A stretch of 64,000 nt of DNA from Desmospora activa DSM 45169 (GTDB lineage Bacteria > Bacillota > Bacilli > Thermoactinomycetales > DSM-45169). The stretch spans positions 434,001 to 498,000 of the forward strand of contig NZ_PZZP01000002.1 in NCBI RefSeq assembly GCF_003046315.1, written 5' to 3'. The notes beneath the pieces were generated by a model, which saw nothing but the letters and a program-made list of their open reading frames with translations, was not told where the DNA came from and did not search any database. Position numbers and translations under genes: made by a program. This document shows, piece after piece, positions 49,929 to 59,313 of the stretch (within the stretch, counting starts at the first letter, position 1; each line of letters begins with the position of its first letter).

Positions 49929-51755
49929 ATGAAAAAGTGGTTGCATCTCTTTAACAGTGTCCAATGGAAAGTTGTCATCATCTATGTCTGCCTGCTCCTG
50001 ATCGCCATTCAGTTGATCGGCGTCTATTTTTTCCGCTCGCTGGAGCAGTACTATGAAAACAACCTCAAAAACGAACTAAACTATCAGGCCAATGTTCTGA
50101 CCGGCCTTGTCTCGGATGTGCTGGAAGATCCCGATTTGGACTTGGAAAGCCGTAACGAAGAAGTGGATCGATTAAACCAGCAACTCGCCTTTAACCGCCG
50201 CGACAACGAGGTTCAAATCGTCGACCCGGACGGCGTGGTGATCAGCACCACCGATGACGACAAATCGCGCGTGGGGCAAAAAAACGTAAAGGCGAATCAA
50301 GTGATCCAGGGACTGGCGGAGGAGGGACCTGAAATCCGACGGGATACGACTGGACAACGCGTCATGTTGGGCAGTTATCCCATTGAGAGTGATGGTCGGA
50401 CTATCGGAGCCATCTATATCGAAGCGCCCATGCAGGAGATTTACAATACCATCCGGCAGATCAACCAGATTTTGATCCAGATCACCGGAATCGCCTTGGT
50501 TGGAACCGTCTTTTTGGGTATTGTCCTCGCCCGTACCATCACCAATCCGGTCAAGGAGATCACTCAACAAGCAACAGAGATGGCGGAAGGGGATTTCGAC
50601 CGTCAGGTAGATGTAAAAAGCCAGGATGAGATCGGCCAGCTGGCCAACGCCTTTAACCACTTGGCCCGTCACCTGCGGGAAGCCCTCTCACAAAACGAAG
50701 AAGAAAAAGGAAAGCTGGAGTCGGTATTGGCCAATATGAGTGACGGTGTAATAGCTACGGATCGCCAAGGGCAGGTGATCGTTTCCAACCGACGGGCCGA
50801 AGAGATACTGGAAAAGGAAATCGAAGAAGGGGAAGTGATTCAGCGGGTTCTCCCCCTATCCAAGCCGGTCCGTTTGCCGCTGTTGGAGGAGAGGCAGACG
50901 TTTTTGGAATTAAACCAGAACTCGGATGAGGGTCAAAACGAGGGAACCATCGTCAAAATCACATTTACTCCCATTCGCCGCTCCAGTCAGGAAACTGTCG
51001 GTTTAATCGCTGTGCTACAGGATGTGACAGAGGAAGAAAAACTGGACCGGCAGCGCAAAGAGTTTGTCGCCAACGTCTCCCATGAATTGCGCACACCCCT
51101 TACCACCATTAAAAGCTATCTAGAAGCGTTGGATGAAGGGGGTGCGATGAAGGACCCTGAACTGGCCAGCCGCTTTCTCGGAGTGACGCGACAGGAGGCG
51201 GAGCGGATGACACGGTTGATTCACGATTTGTTGCAGCTGTCGCGCCTGGATGCCAATCAGGCCCGCTTTCACAAACTGCCACTGTCGATCAACGAAATCT
51301 TAAAAGGAGCGGCAGATCGGTTCTCCGTCCAGTGTGAACAAAAGGATATCCAATTCCGGCTGCGACTTCCGGAACAACAGCTGCCTCGCATCTACGCCGA
51401 CCGCGATCAGATTGACCAAGTGTTGGATAATCTCCTTTCCAATGCGGTTAAATATACACCGGAAGGGAAAGATGTCACCTTGTCCGCTCGGCTTCGCTAT
51501 GACGGCTTTATCCAGGTGGCTGTATCCGATACGGGAATGGGAATCCCCACCAAAGACCTGGAACGCATCTTTGAACGCTTTTATCGCGTGGACAAGGCCC
51601 GCTCCCGCAGTATGGGGGGAACCGGCCTCGGACTTTCGATCGCCCGGGAAATCATTAAAGCCCACGGCGGCGATATTCACATCGAGAGTCAGCTTGGGGA
51701 AGGGACCACTGTTCTCTTCTCACTGCCCCCATGTGAACTGGAGGTGATTCGATGA
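49929..51755 (+). CDS. walK: Sensor histidine kinase WalK (YycG)
   Basis: Membrane kinase of 608 residues. TM1 (about 14-35) and TM2 (about 180-203) enclose an extracytoplasmic PAS-like domain; HAMP (200-255), PAS (260-370), HisKA with H385 in VANVSHELRTPLTTIK, and HATPase_c (DTGMGIP, GGTGLGLSI) follow. This is the full WalK architecture. It phosphorylates WalR and is restrained by WalH and WalI. The stop overlaps walH as ATGA. Confidence 0.97.
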   Translation: MKKWLHLFNSVQWKVVIIYVCLLLIAIQLIGVYFFRSLEQYYENNLKNELNYQANVLTGLVSDVLEDPDLDLESRNEEVDRLNQQLAFNRRDNEVQIVDPDGVVISTTDDDKSRVGQKNVKANQVIQGLAEEGPEIRRDTTGQRVMLGSYPIESDGRTIGAIYIEAPMQEIYNTIRQINQILIQITGIALVGTVFLGIVLARTITNPVKEITQQATEMAEGDFDRQVDVKSQDEIGQLANAFNHLARHLREALSQNEEEKGKLESVLANMSDGVIATDRQGQVIVSNRRAEEILEKEIEEGEVIQRVLPLSKPVRLPLLEERQTFLELNQNSDEGQNEGTIVKITFTPIRRSSQETVGLIAVLQDVTEEEKLDRQRKEFVANVSHELRTPLTTIKSYLEALDEGGAMKDPELASRFLGVTRQEAERMTRLIHDLLQLSRLDANQARFHKLPLSINEILKGAADRFSVQCEQKDIQFRLRLPEQQLPRIYADRDQIDQVLDNLLSNAVKYTPEGKDVTLSARLRYDGFIQVAVSDTGMGIPTKDLERIFERFYRVDKARSRSMGGTGLGLSIAREIIKAHGGDIHIESQLGEGTTVLFSLPPCELEVIR

Positions 51756-53089
51756 GGGAGCATTTAAAATCGATCGCGCTCTTTCTTTTGGTCATCGCCA
51801 GTTGTGCTCAAACCGGTCTGCTCTGGTACAATTCCCCCTCGTATGAAGAGCCGCTGCGACCCGATTATATCCAGCCGTTTAAAATTGGGAACGAAGAATT
51901 TGAAAAACAGAACCTGTTTGAGTTGACTGCTCCCCCTGAGATCGTATTGCACCGGGAGGGGACGCACCAACAGGTTTTTCCGGAAAACGCCAAACACCAG
52001 GATCTGATGGAAAAACTTCACTTTACTCAATTTGAGGAGTTTAAACCGATCACGCCCGCTTCTAACCGTTGGAACGAACTGATGGAACAGGAAGACGGCA
52101 TTGAACTCCGTATGAACCGGGAGACCAATATCGAGGTGCTGTCCACTCTCTTTTCTACTCGTCCTAATGCCGGTAACCTAGAAACCTTCAGCCGCATCTG
52201 GTTTCACGGCAACGGCGACAACACCGCTGTATCGGTCTGGCTGATCTCGGATCAGGATCAGAAAGTAGTGGAGGGAACGGCTCAAATCGAGGATTTTAAC
52301 GATTGGATCTCATTGGCTGATTTTGAGAACAGCCCGCTGGTCTCCCCGGTATACACAGATGAAAAAGAGCAAGTGAACGACGATTTCCGCGGCGTACCAC
52401 GGGTGTTTTATTTGCCGGATCACGATCAACAGATGGATAAAAAAACATTCACCCTCAACACCATCGACATCGATGATATGCGTAAGGCGCTTTTTCCTGA
52501 TCCGTCGTTGGCAAAACGGACACTGGTGCGGGATTCCGTCTATATCTACAGCGATCGCCGCCGTACACTTCAATACAATGGAACAAACGAAACCATGGTA
52601 TTTAGCAACCCCACCAATAGCACTGTCCAAGATTCATCATCGGCATCGGAGGAGCTCAACAGTATCAACCGCTTCATCAACCGTCACGGGGGATGGACCA
52701 GCAACTATCTGCTGGAACGGGTGAATGAGGATTCCGCTAATGAGACCACCCTGTACGATTTCCGCTTGTTTAGCGGAGGTTACCCCGTCTTTTGGAGCAA
52801 GAAGGACAAGGAGCATCTCGACACCATCCGCCTTGCCGCTACCAATCAAGGTGTGGCAACCTATGAGCGTTCTCTCCGCTATCTGGTGACTAACTCTGAA
52901 CAAACCCAACCAGGAGAATTGTTAAGTAAACAAGATTTGTTGAAGCAGCTGGAAAAGCAAAAGCTTCCCTTATCCCGCATTGACTGGATTTATCCCGGAT
53001 ACCGGGCCGAAGTCCAAGAAGAAGCGGTAGAATTAAAGCCGGTCTGGGTCGTGATCGACAATCAAGGGGAAATGAGCTTTATCCCATGA
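51752..53089 (+). CDS. walH: WalRK regulator WalH (YycH)
   Basis: Protein of 445 residues with one N-terminal membrane segment (about residues 6-26) and an extracytoplasmic body, as in YycH, which modulates WalK through the membrane. Visible family text includes RPDYIQPFKIGNEEFEKQNLF broken by turns, SRIWFHG, and near the end QLEKQKLPLSRIDWIYPGYRAE. GGAGGTGATTCG precedes the ATG, which overlaps the walK stop. Its pairing with WalI downstream supports the call. Confidence 0.9.
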   Translation: MREHLKSIALFLLVIASCAQTGLLWYNSPSYEEPLRPDYIQPFKIGNEEFEKQNLFELTAPPEIVLHREGTHQQVFPENAKHQDLMEKLHFTQFEEFKPITPASNRWNELMEQEDGIELRMNRETNIEVLSTLFSTRPNAGNLETFSRIWFHGNGDNTAVSVWLISDQDQKVVEGTAQIEDFNDWISLADFENSPLVSPVYTDEKEQVNDDFRGVPRVFYLPDHDQQMDKKTFTLNTIDIDDMRKALFPDPSLAKRTLVRDSVYIYSDRRRTLQYNGTNETMVFSNPTNSTVQDSSSASEELNSINRFINRHGGWTSNYLLERVNEDSANETTLYDFRLFSGGYPVFWSKKDKEHLDTIRLAATNQGVATYERSLRYLVTNSEQTQPGELLSKQDLLKQLEKQKLPLSRIDWIYPGYRAEVQEEAVELKPVWVVIDNQGEMSFIP

Positions 53090-53107
53090 TGGGGGGAGGG
53101 TGTCGGT

Positions 53108-53860
53108 ATGGATTGGAGTAAAGCAAAAACGATTTTAATCCTGGCGTTTCTAGCGCTCAATCTTTTTCTGGCCGGACAGCTGTTGGAAGCGCAAAAGGAA
53201 CAATCAGAAGATCGAAACTCCACGGAAAGCACCAAAAGAGAACTGAATCAGCTGGCTCAGGACAAAGGCATCACCATTCTTCCGGTTGACCGACCGACCA
53301 ATGCCCCCCAGGTTGCCTACTTGGAAGCGACACCAACCGATACTGCCACCAAATGGACAGCGGAGCCCGACGGCAGTAGCAGCAAAACCTGGAATCCACC
53401 TACCATCCCGGTAGAAGATTGGAAAAAGCAGGTGGAGAATTGGCGTGATTATCGCTATCATGCGGATGATTCCAATCCCGTGCAACGAGTGTATTATCAG
53501 TATTGGAGAGATCGTCCTCTATTTGATGCCAGTTTAACCGTGCAAGTGGAGGAGGGACTCATCTCCGCAATCCGGTTTACCCATTTTGCAATCGAGCAGA
53601 ATAACGCCGCCCAGCCGGGCGTTACCGCCGATACCGCTCTGTTGAGCTTGATCGAAAGCGGCAAACTGAGTAAAGGGGAAACGATCACAGCTGTGGAGTT
53701 GGGTTATCACGGCTCTTCCTATGAAGCGACCGTCCGCGTTTTGTCACCGGTGTGGCGGATCCAGACCGACAAGAAAGTATATTATGTCAATGCTATCACT
53801 GGGGTAAGTGAAGTGGCCACTGCCGAAACAACGGAGGGGCACGATAAGCAGAGGGAATGA
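53108..53860 (+). CDS. walI: WalRK regulator WalI (YycI)
   Basis: Protein of 250 residues with the typical YycI start MDWSKAKTILILAFLALNLFL (one membrane anchor) and an external domain of YycH-like strands (VYYQYWRDRPLFDASLTVQVEE; YEATVRVLSPVWRIQ; VYYVNAITGVSE). It acts with WalH on WalK. GGGGGGAGGG lies upstream of the ATG. Nine bases separate it from walJ. Confidence 0.92.
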   Translation: MDWSKAKTILILAFLALNLFLAGQLLEAQKEQSEDRNSTESTKRELNQLAQDKGITILPVDRPTNAPQVAYLEATPTDTATKWTAEPDGSSSKTWNPPTIPVEDWKKQVENWRDYRYHADDSNPVQRVYYQYWRDRPLFDASLTVQVEEGLISAIRFTHFAIEQNNAAQPGVTADTALLSLIESGKLSKGETITAVELGYHGSSYEATVRVLSPVWRIQTDKKVYYVNAITGVSEVATAETTEGHDKQRE

Positions 53861-53869
53861 GGATATCCG

Positions 53870-54688
53870 ATGAGGTATAGTATATTGGCGAGCGGAAGCA
53901 CGGGGAACGCCATCTACGTGGAGACCGACCGCATTCGACTTTTGATCGATGCCGGTTTAAGCGGCAAACAGTTGGAACAACGAATGAAATTGATTGGGAC
54001 AAGCCCTGCCTCGTTGGACGCCATCTTGGTCACCCATGAGCATATCGACCATGTCAAGGGATTAGGGGTTTTCGCCCGTCGGCACAAGCTTCCCATCTAT
54101 ATGAACGAAGCGACGTGGGAACACCTTCCCTCCAGTGTGGGAGCGATTCCGATCGAGCAACAACACACCTTCTCCACTTATTCGATATTGGAAGTGGGAA
54201 ATTTAACGGTGGAGTCCTTCCCCATCTCTCATGATGCAGCCGATCCAATGGGATTTTGCATCCATTCCCCAGCAGGATCATTGGCATTGGTGACCGATAC
54301 CGGCTATGTCAGCCGTCGGATCGTAGAAAAGGTGACGGGTACCGATGCGGTCATCTTTGAATCCAACCATGATGTCGAGATGTTGCGAATGGGTTCCTAT
54401 CCTTGGAATGTAAAGCGCAGAATATTGAGTGATACCGGCCATCTATCCAATGAAGACGCTGCTGAAGCGCTGCTGGAGATTATCGGAGGCAACGGGGAAA
54501 ATATCTACTTGGCCCACCTCAGCCAGGACAATAACCTATTGGAATTGGCTCACTTGACGGTAAAAGGCATCTTGGAGGAGGGCGGATTACAGGTGGGAAA
54601 GGATGTCCGTCTATGGGAAACCCATCCGGATCGACCTACTCCCCTGCACCGTTTAGACCGAAAAGAGAAACGAAAGCTGTCTACATAA
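53870..54688 (+). CDS. walJ: Metallo-beta-lactamase-fold exonuclease WalJ (YycJ)
   Basis: Cytosolic protein of 272 residues of the MBL fold. Metal motif THEHIDHVKGL is seen (about residues 58-68), with YSILASGSTGNAIYVE at the start, the SFPISHDAADP histidine, VTDTGYVS and AHLSQDNN near the end. YycJ is thought to be a 5' exonuclease in DNA repair and is usually the last gene of the wal operon, as here. Its stop overlaps the convergent small gene by eight bases. Confidence 0.93.
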   Translation: MRYSILASGSTGNAIYVETDRIRLLIDAGLSGKQLEQRMKLIGTSPASLDAILVTHEHIDHVKGLGVFARRHKLPIYMNEATWEHLPSSVGAIPIEQQHTFSTYSILEVGNLTVESFPISHDAADPMGFCIHSPAGSLALVTDTGYVSRRIVEKVTGTDAVIFESNHDVEMLRMGSYPWNVKRRILSDTGHLSNEDAAEALLEIIGGNGENIYLAHLSQDNNLLELAHLTVKGILEEGGLQVGKDVRLWETHPDRPTPLHRLDRKEKRKLST

Positions 54689-54893
54689 AGAGCGATTCCA
54701 TTTCTCGTTCCATCTCTTCCATGGATTGCTTCAGCTCTTCTTCCGTCAGCCATCCCTTTTCAATTAAACATTGTATCAACGCCCCCAACAGAAGGTTGGT
54801 GCGGTATTCCGCCTCTTTTAAATCGGCCAACTGCGCTCCCCAATGCACTTCTGTCATGGGATCGCGGCTCGGTATCCGTTTCTGTTTTTTCAT
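54681..54893 (-). CDS. Small hypothetical protein
   Basis: Protein of 70 residues from ATG 54893, with AAAGGAG eight bases upstream. It is charged and helical (HWGAQLADLKEAEYRTNLLLGALI; LTEEELKQSMEEMEREM), without membrane segments, and probably forms a coiled coil or small helical bundle. The family is not recognised. It converges on walJ with an eight-base overlap of the 3' ends. Confidence 0.65.
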   Translation of the reverse strand: MKKQKRIPSRDPMTEVHWGAQLADLKEAEYRTNLLLGALIQCLIEKGWLTEEELKQSMEEMEREMESLFM

Positions 54894-55188
54894 TTTTACT
54901 TCTCCTTTCAGTAACAATAGGTGGCAAGAGCAACCCGCTTATCATATAATCGAACGTATGAGCGGTGACCATGCACTCTCCTTTTTCATTGTGATCCTGA
55001 CACTCTCAATCCAAACCTCCAACTAATTTCATTTGTATCAACACACTTTCCTCAAAAAGTGATACAAATCTTGAACAATGGCGCATTTCACTGATGAGCC
55101 CAGTTTATCAATCGTATAATGTTCTACCCTCATCCGCATACTGAAAAAGCGACTAAAGGAGGCAATTATCAAGAGGAGGTGTATTGCC

Positions 55189-56358
55189 GTGAGTTATTAT
55201 GATAATTCTAGCCGTATCCGCCGTTATCTCGGTATATTTTTGATCGCCCTGATTTCCGCTGTTATCGGTGGATTATTGGTCTTAGGAATCCTGCCGGTCA
55301 TGGCCCAGACCGGAATCCTACCTCAGCAATTTTTTAGCGGCCCAGCGCTAAACGAGGAAGAGGGTCCAGGTAAATCCGTCAGTGTGGATGTCGATACAAA
55401 CATCACCAAAGCGGCAGAAAAAGCAAAGCCTGCGGTTGTGGGAATTATCAACCTGCAAGCATCCGGTGATCCCTTTAGTCCGGAAACCGTGGAAAGCGGC
55501 ACAGGCTCCGGCGTGATTATTGAAAAAAAAGGCGGAAAAGCCAAAGTCGTCACCAACCACCATGTGATTGAGGGTGCTTCCCAAGTGGCTGTCGTCATTC
55601 CAGGAGAGAATGGTGGTAAAACGGTCGATGCCAAAGTTTTGGGTTCAGACAAATTGACCGATTTAGCGGTACTGGAGATCGATGATCAAGTTGTAAAAGC
55701 AATCGCGGAATTTGGAAACTCTGATAAGATTAAAGTCGGAGAGCCTGCCATTGCGATTGGAAACCCCCTCGGATTGGAATTCTCCCAATCGGTAACCGCC
55801 GGTGTAATCAGCTCTCCCCACCGCACCATTGCGGTGTCCGCCACGATGGATATGGATGTCATCCAGACGGATGCAGCCATTAACCCCGGAAACAGCGGAG
55901 GGGCGCTCATCAACAGCGCAGGTCAGCTAATTGGAATCAACAGCCTAAAGATCGCGGAACAGGGCGTGGAGGGACTCGGTTTTGCCATTCCTTCCAATGA
56001 TGCCAAACCGATTATCAACGATCTGATTAAACACGGTGAAGTCCGCCGCCCCTTTATTGGAATTAGTTTAAAGGATTTGGAAACCATCTCCGAGCAAGCA
56101 CGCAAACAACGGCTTAATTTGCCGGATAATGTAAACGAAGGGGCCGTCGTCATCAATATCCACCCCAACTCACCGGCAGCACAAAGCATGGAGGAATTGG
56201 ATGTTATCGTCCAGCTGGATGACAAAAAGATCCGCAACAGCTCCGATCTTCGCTCCTACCTCTGGAAAGAGAAAAACATCGGAGAAGAGATGAATATTAC
56301 CTTTTACCGTCAAGGTAAAAAAGAAACCGTGACAATCACGCTGCAAAAACAACCGTGA
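55189..56358 (+). CDS. htrA: Serine protease HtrA (DegP/YyxA type)
   Basis: Membrane-anchored extracytoplasmic quality-control protease of 389 residues. One N-terminal membrane segment (about residues 13-35) precedes a trypsin-like domain with H125 (TNHHVI), D158 (LTDLAVL) and S236 (PGNSGGALIN), and one C-terminal PDZ domain (about 290-385: PFIGISLKDLE...IVQLDDKKI). GTG 55189 has AAGAGGAGGTG upstream. Its place after the wal genes is conserved in Bacillus. A TATAAT lies at 55115 but no clear -35; the rest of 54894-55188 shows nothing else. Confidence 0.95.
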   Translation: MSYYDNSSRIRRYLGIFLIALISAVIGGLLVLGILPVMAQTGILPQQFFSGPALNEEEGPGKSVSVDVDTNITKAAEKAKPAVVGIINLQASGDPFSPETVESGTGSGVIIEKKGGKAKVVTNHHVIEGASQVAVVIPGENGGKTVDAKVLGSDKLTDLAVLEIDDQVVKAIAEFGNSDKIKVGEPAIAIGNPLGLEFSQSVTAGVISSPHRTIAVSATMDMDVIQTDAAINPGNSGGALINSAGQLIGINSLKIAEQGVEGLGFAIPSNDAKPIINDLIKHGEVRRPFIGISLKDLETISEQARKQRLNLPDNVNEGAVVINIHPNSPAAQSMEELDVIVQLDDKKIRNSSDLRSYLWKEKNIGEEMNITFYRQGKKETVTITLQKQP

Positions 56359-56422
56359 TCCATCAGAGCCCCGCCGGACCAACCGGTGGGGTTTCCCATT
56401 CCAGAATTGAAGGAGGATAACC

Positions 56423-56611
56423 ATGATGGTTGCCGACCATTCATGGTATGCTTGTAAGGAGCATATCGAACTGGTGATCGATGACTATGTCGACCAATAT
56501 CAACGGGCACCGGAGATTGAACCGGTTGAAAACACCGCACAAACAGGAGCCCGCTGCCGGCAATGCGGAGGAACACCGGCGTATCGCTTCACTCGTTTCG
56601 ACGGGGAGTAA
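56423..56611 (+). CDS. CxxH/CxxC small zinc-binding-like protein
   Basis: Protein of 62 residues with C11-K-E-H14 and C45-R-Q-C48, the two motifs naming the CxxH/CxxC family found near htrA and rlmH in Bacillales. The four residues probably bind one zinc. AAGGAGG precedes the ATG. It lies 64 bases after htrA, probably in the same transcript. Function unknown. Confidence 0.85.
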   Translation: MMVADHSWYACKEHIELVIDDYVDQYQRAPEIEPVENTAQTGARCRQCGGTPAYRFTRFDGE

Positions 56612-56688
56612 AGTCCTGGTGCAGCCGCATCAATAATCGCTTTCCTCCATCATTGTAGGGCGGATTTGCCGCCATTGCTCCATACGAA

Positions 56689-56734
56689 CCAGCACTAGTC
56701 TCGCCACAGTCACTTCGCCCAAGACTTGCTACAT
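56689..56734. repeat. Dispersed ~50-bp repeat, single inverted copy
   Basis: The minus strand reads GCAAGTCTTGGGCGAAGTGA followed by CTGTGGCGAGACTAGTGCTGG, clearly related to the units at 27721 and 47961. It lies in the 200-base gap between the CxxC gene and rlmH. Confidence 0.6.
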
Positions 56735-56817
56735 TCTAACTACAGTCAAGGCGGAACGGGCACAGTTATCCATGTGAAGTTATCGCAATCCTTTGTCCAA
56801 AAAAGAGGGAGGGTATT

Positions 56818-57297
56818 ATGCATATCCAAATTATTGCCGTCGGCAAGCTGAAAGAGCGATTTTTAGTGATGGGATTGGAACATTATCTGGAGCGGTTATC
56901 GCCATATGCAAAAATAGAGGTGATCGAGATCCCCGAGGAAAAAGGGCAGGAACCATTGCGGGAATCAGAAATTCAACAAATCCGCGAGAAAGAAGGGGAA
57001 CGAATCATTCGTCATCTTTCAGCCGATGTTTATACGATCGCCCTCGCCATCCAGGGTGTCTCCCTCTCTTCCGAAAGCTTAGCCAATCAGCTGGACCAAC
57101 GCGCTACCTACGGTCAGAGCCGGATCGCCTTTATCATCGGCGGATCACACGGTCTCTCCCGTCATGTGTTGCAACGGGCGGACTATACCCTCTCTTTTTC
57201 CAAAATGACTTTTCCTCATCAACTGATGCGGGTTATCCTGTTGGAACAGATTTATCGTGCCTTTAAAATCAACCGAGGAGAGACGTATCATAAGTAG
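56818..57297 (+). CDS. rlmH: 23S rRNA (pseudouridine1915-N3)-methyltransferase RlmH
   Basis: SPOUT-class methyltransferase of 159 residues that methylates pseudouridine 1915 in helix 69 of 23S rRNA. It begins IQIIAVGKLKERF and carries the SAM-binding knot: FIIGGSHGLSRHVL and LSFSKMTFPHQLMRVILLEQIYRAFKI (seen in pieces), ending GETYHK as is universal in the family. Length is the family standard. GAGGGAGG lies before the ATG; the gene has its own terminator. Confidence 0.97.
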   Translation: MHIQIIAVGKLKERFLVMGLEHYLERLSPYAKIEVIEIPEEKGQEPLRESEIQQIREKEGERIIRHLSADVYTIALAIQGVSLSSESLANQLDQRATYGQSRIAFIIGGSHGLSRHVLQRADYTLSFSKMTFPHQLMRVILLEQIYRAFKINRGETYHK

Positions 57298-57366
57298 CCG
57301 AGCAAAGCGTCATTCATCTCGTCACTTTAGAAGTGGAAGACTTCTGACGTATAAAGATAAAAAAGC

Positions 57367-57401
57367 CTGCGTCCAACCGATGGATGGACGCAGACTTTTT
57401 T
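57367..57401 (+). terminator. Terminator after rlmH
   Basis: CTGCGTCC and GGACGCAG form an 8-bp stem around an 11-base loop, with A and T runs on the two sides. Confidence 0.9.
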
Positions 57402-57529
57402 AATAAACCAAGCTTTTTTGTTGTGGTATTTACAACTCTTGCGCAAGAGAGAAGATGTCTTCCTTATCTGCTCTCTTAAAACTTAAATTCAACTTTTCAC
57501 TGATCCGCTAGTCCTATGACCAGGTACGC

Positions 57530-58966
57530 TTATGAAGTGAAGACAACCCGACGGCGCATCAGATATACGCCAAGTCCCAACAACGTAATAACTGCACCGA
57601 TCAGCATTCCCAACGGATATTGGCTGGAGGTTTTGGGCATAGCAGCGCCATGCTCAATCTCACCTGTGGTTTGTTTCGGCTCTTTCGGGGTAACCGTTTC
57701 ACCTGGATCCGGCTGTTCGCCAGGCTTTCCATCTCCCGGTTTTGGACCGCCTACAGCAGCTGCACAGGGATCACCAGCTTCCACTTCAAGCTCCTCATAA
57801 AACCAGGTCCAAAACTCTTCTCCATCGACATCGCCAAAGTAATCGACTAAGAGGTCATAGCTGCCCGGCTTTATCTTCTTAAATGTATGTTTGTAGGTTG
57901 TACCTTCCACCCAACCGGATTCATGCTCCGCTGCCCACTCTTCCTGCTCCCAATCCAAGAGACCAAAAAACCATTCTCCCTGGGCTGCCTTTGCACCTTT
58001 TAAGTTTGTCACCATCTCTAACCCTTTTTCGGTGCAAGCATAGTCCAAAGTGGGAACCACCAATTGGAAGGAATAGGTGGTGGAACCTTTTGCTTTTTTG
58101 CCGTCCGCTTTTCCATTAAAGCTAATCTGTGCATCATACCGTTTGCCTGGCTGTGGGTCTGCAAGCTCAAACCAAACATCTGCATACAGGTCCTCTGTGT
58201 CTATGACCTGTTTCTGACCATCCACTTCAAACGTCCAAGTCCCTTTTCCACGGTCGGCATCTTCCACATACGCATGAAGTTCCAAAATATCTTCGTTTCC
58301 TTGATAGTAGTGCCAAGCGCCGATCGCGGCTTCAACCGAGTCTTGCCCTACTTGAAACGCCAGTATACGCTCACTTGCCACTTTATGAGCTTCTCCGTCC
58401 AGGGTTACCGTCGCCACGTATTTCACGGTGACTTCGTATTTACCCGCTTCCAGCTTCTTATAGGTGGCTTTTGCTTCCGTGCCGTTTTGTTTAACTTTTG
58501 GCTCATATCCTTCTAAATTGAAGTGAAACACGCCATCGGTCAACTCATATTGGGTCGTGTTGTCTACAGAAGCAGTCACGGTCGCACGCCGTTTTTCCAC
58601 TTCAACATCGACGCCAAGGGACAAACCTTGATTTATCTCATCCAGGACTGTCACAATATCTTGTTTGTTTTCATCTTCCTCTGGTGTGTTGTCCATTGGT
58701 TGATCCAGCCCTGTTTCCGTATCGTCCACAGACGTATCATCCGTAACGGGCAAATTCTCTTCTTGAGGATCCTCTTGTTGAGATGAATGATCCTCTTGTT
58801 GGCTGTTGGATTGATCCGGCTCTGCAAGCGTTTCCTCTTTTGTGTTTTGATCGACCCTCTCTTCCGTCGTTTCTACCGCTTCTTCCGGTTCATCCGCGAA
58901 AGCCATACCGGGCATCGCGACAGCAAACAATAGTAGGAACACCATCGCCATTGATACAATTCGCAA
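57530..58966 (-). CDS. Sortase-anchored surface protein, unrecognised repeats
   Basis: Protein of 478 residues with a signal peptide (cleavage probably after MAFA, residue 24), a long acidic low-complexity stalk (residues ~25-105, rich in Glu, Asp and Gln), and several beta-sandwich repeats of a NEAT-like or Ig-like pattern (e.g. YKKLEAGKYEVTVKYVATV; HTFKKIKPGSYDLLVDYFG). The C-terminus is a cell-wall sorting signal: MPKTS at 443-447, a membrane segment and RRR. The first position is Met instead of Leu, so LPXTG is imperfect. The start is TTG 58966 with GGGAGAGGG close by. NEAT assignment is tentative; a ligand is not known. Confidence 0.8.
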   Translation of the reverse strand: MRIVSMAMVFLLLFAVAMPGMAFADEPEEAVETTEERVDQNTKEETLAEPDQSNSQQEDHSSQQEDPQEENLPVTDDTSVDDTETGLDQPMDNTPEEDENKQDIVTVLDEINQGLSLGVDVEVEKRRATVTASVDNTTQYELTDGVFHFNLEGYEPKVKQNGTEAKATYKKLEAGKYEVTVKYVATVTLDGEAHKVASERILAFQVGQDSVEAAIGAWHYYQGNEDILELHAYVEDADRGKGTWTFEVDGQKQVIDTEDLYADVWFELADPQPGKRYDAQISFNGKADGKKAKGSTTYSFQLVVPTLDYACTEKGLEMVTNLKGAKAAQGEWFFGLLDWEQEEWAAEHESGWVEGTTYKHTFKKIKPGSYDLLVDYFGDVDGEEFWTWFYEELEVEAGDPCAAAVGGPKPGDGKPGEQPDPGETVTPKEPKQTTGEIEHGAAMPKTSSQYPLGMLIGAVITLLGLGVYLMRRRVVFTS

Positions 58967-59184
58967 TGTTCCCTCTCCCCTTAATCTTATTTAGTTTTGA
59001 TCCAGCAACATCTTACCACGCTCTTCGCTGGATAAACAATATAAGGAAATTGATCGCTATTTTTATCTGTTCAGCGGAAACTTCAGATCCATTTTTTAAA
59101 AACAGTTGTAAAAACAGCTTTTATTTTAGTGTTATTTTTTATAAACGTAAATGTTATAAGAAAACTACCCTCAGCCTACTGGAA

Positions 59185-59196
59185 ATTCGACAAAAT
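59185..59196 (-). promoter_or_regulatory. Spo0A-box-like site upstream of the surface protein
   Basis: The minus strand reads ATTTTGTCGAAT, with the 0A core TGTCGAA, about 220 bases before the surface-protein start and oriented with it. The rest of the 58967-59313 gap holds only the purA terminator. Confidence 0.5.
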
Positions 59197-59255
59197 CAGC
59201 CCAACTCCTGCGCAAAATAGATCCTTTTGCCTAGAGCGATCGGTTACCCACCGTG

Positions 59256-59297
59256 TAAAAAAAGAAAAACCAGCAATCACAGGATCGATTGCTGGTT
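59256..59297 (-). terminator. Terminator of purA
   Basis: On the minus strand AACCAGCAATC and GATTGCTGGTT form a perfect 11-bp stem with an 8-base loop, followed by TTTCTTTTTTT. Confidence 0.93.
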
Positions 59298-59313
59298 GCT
59301 GGTGCAATTTTTA

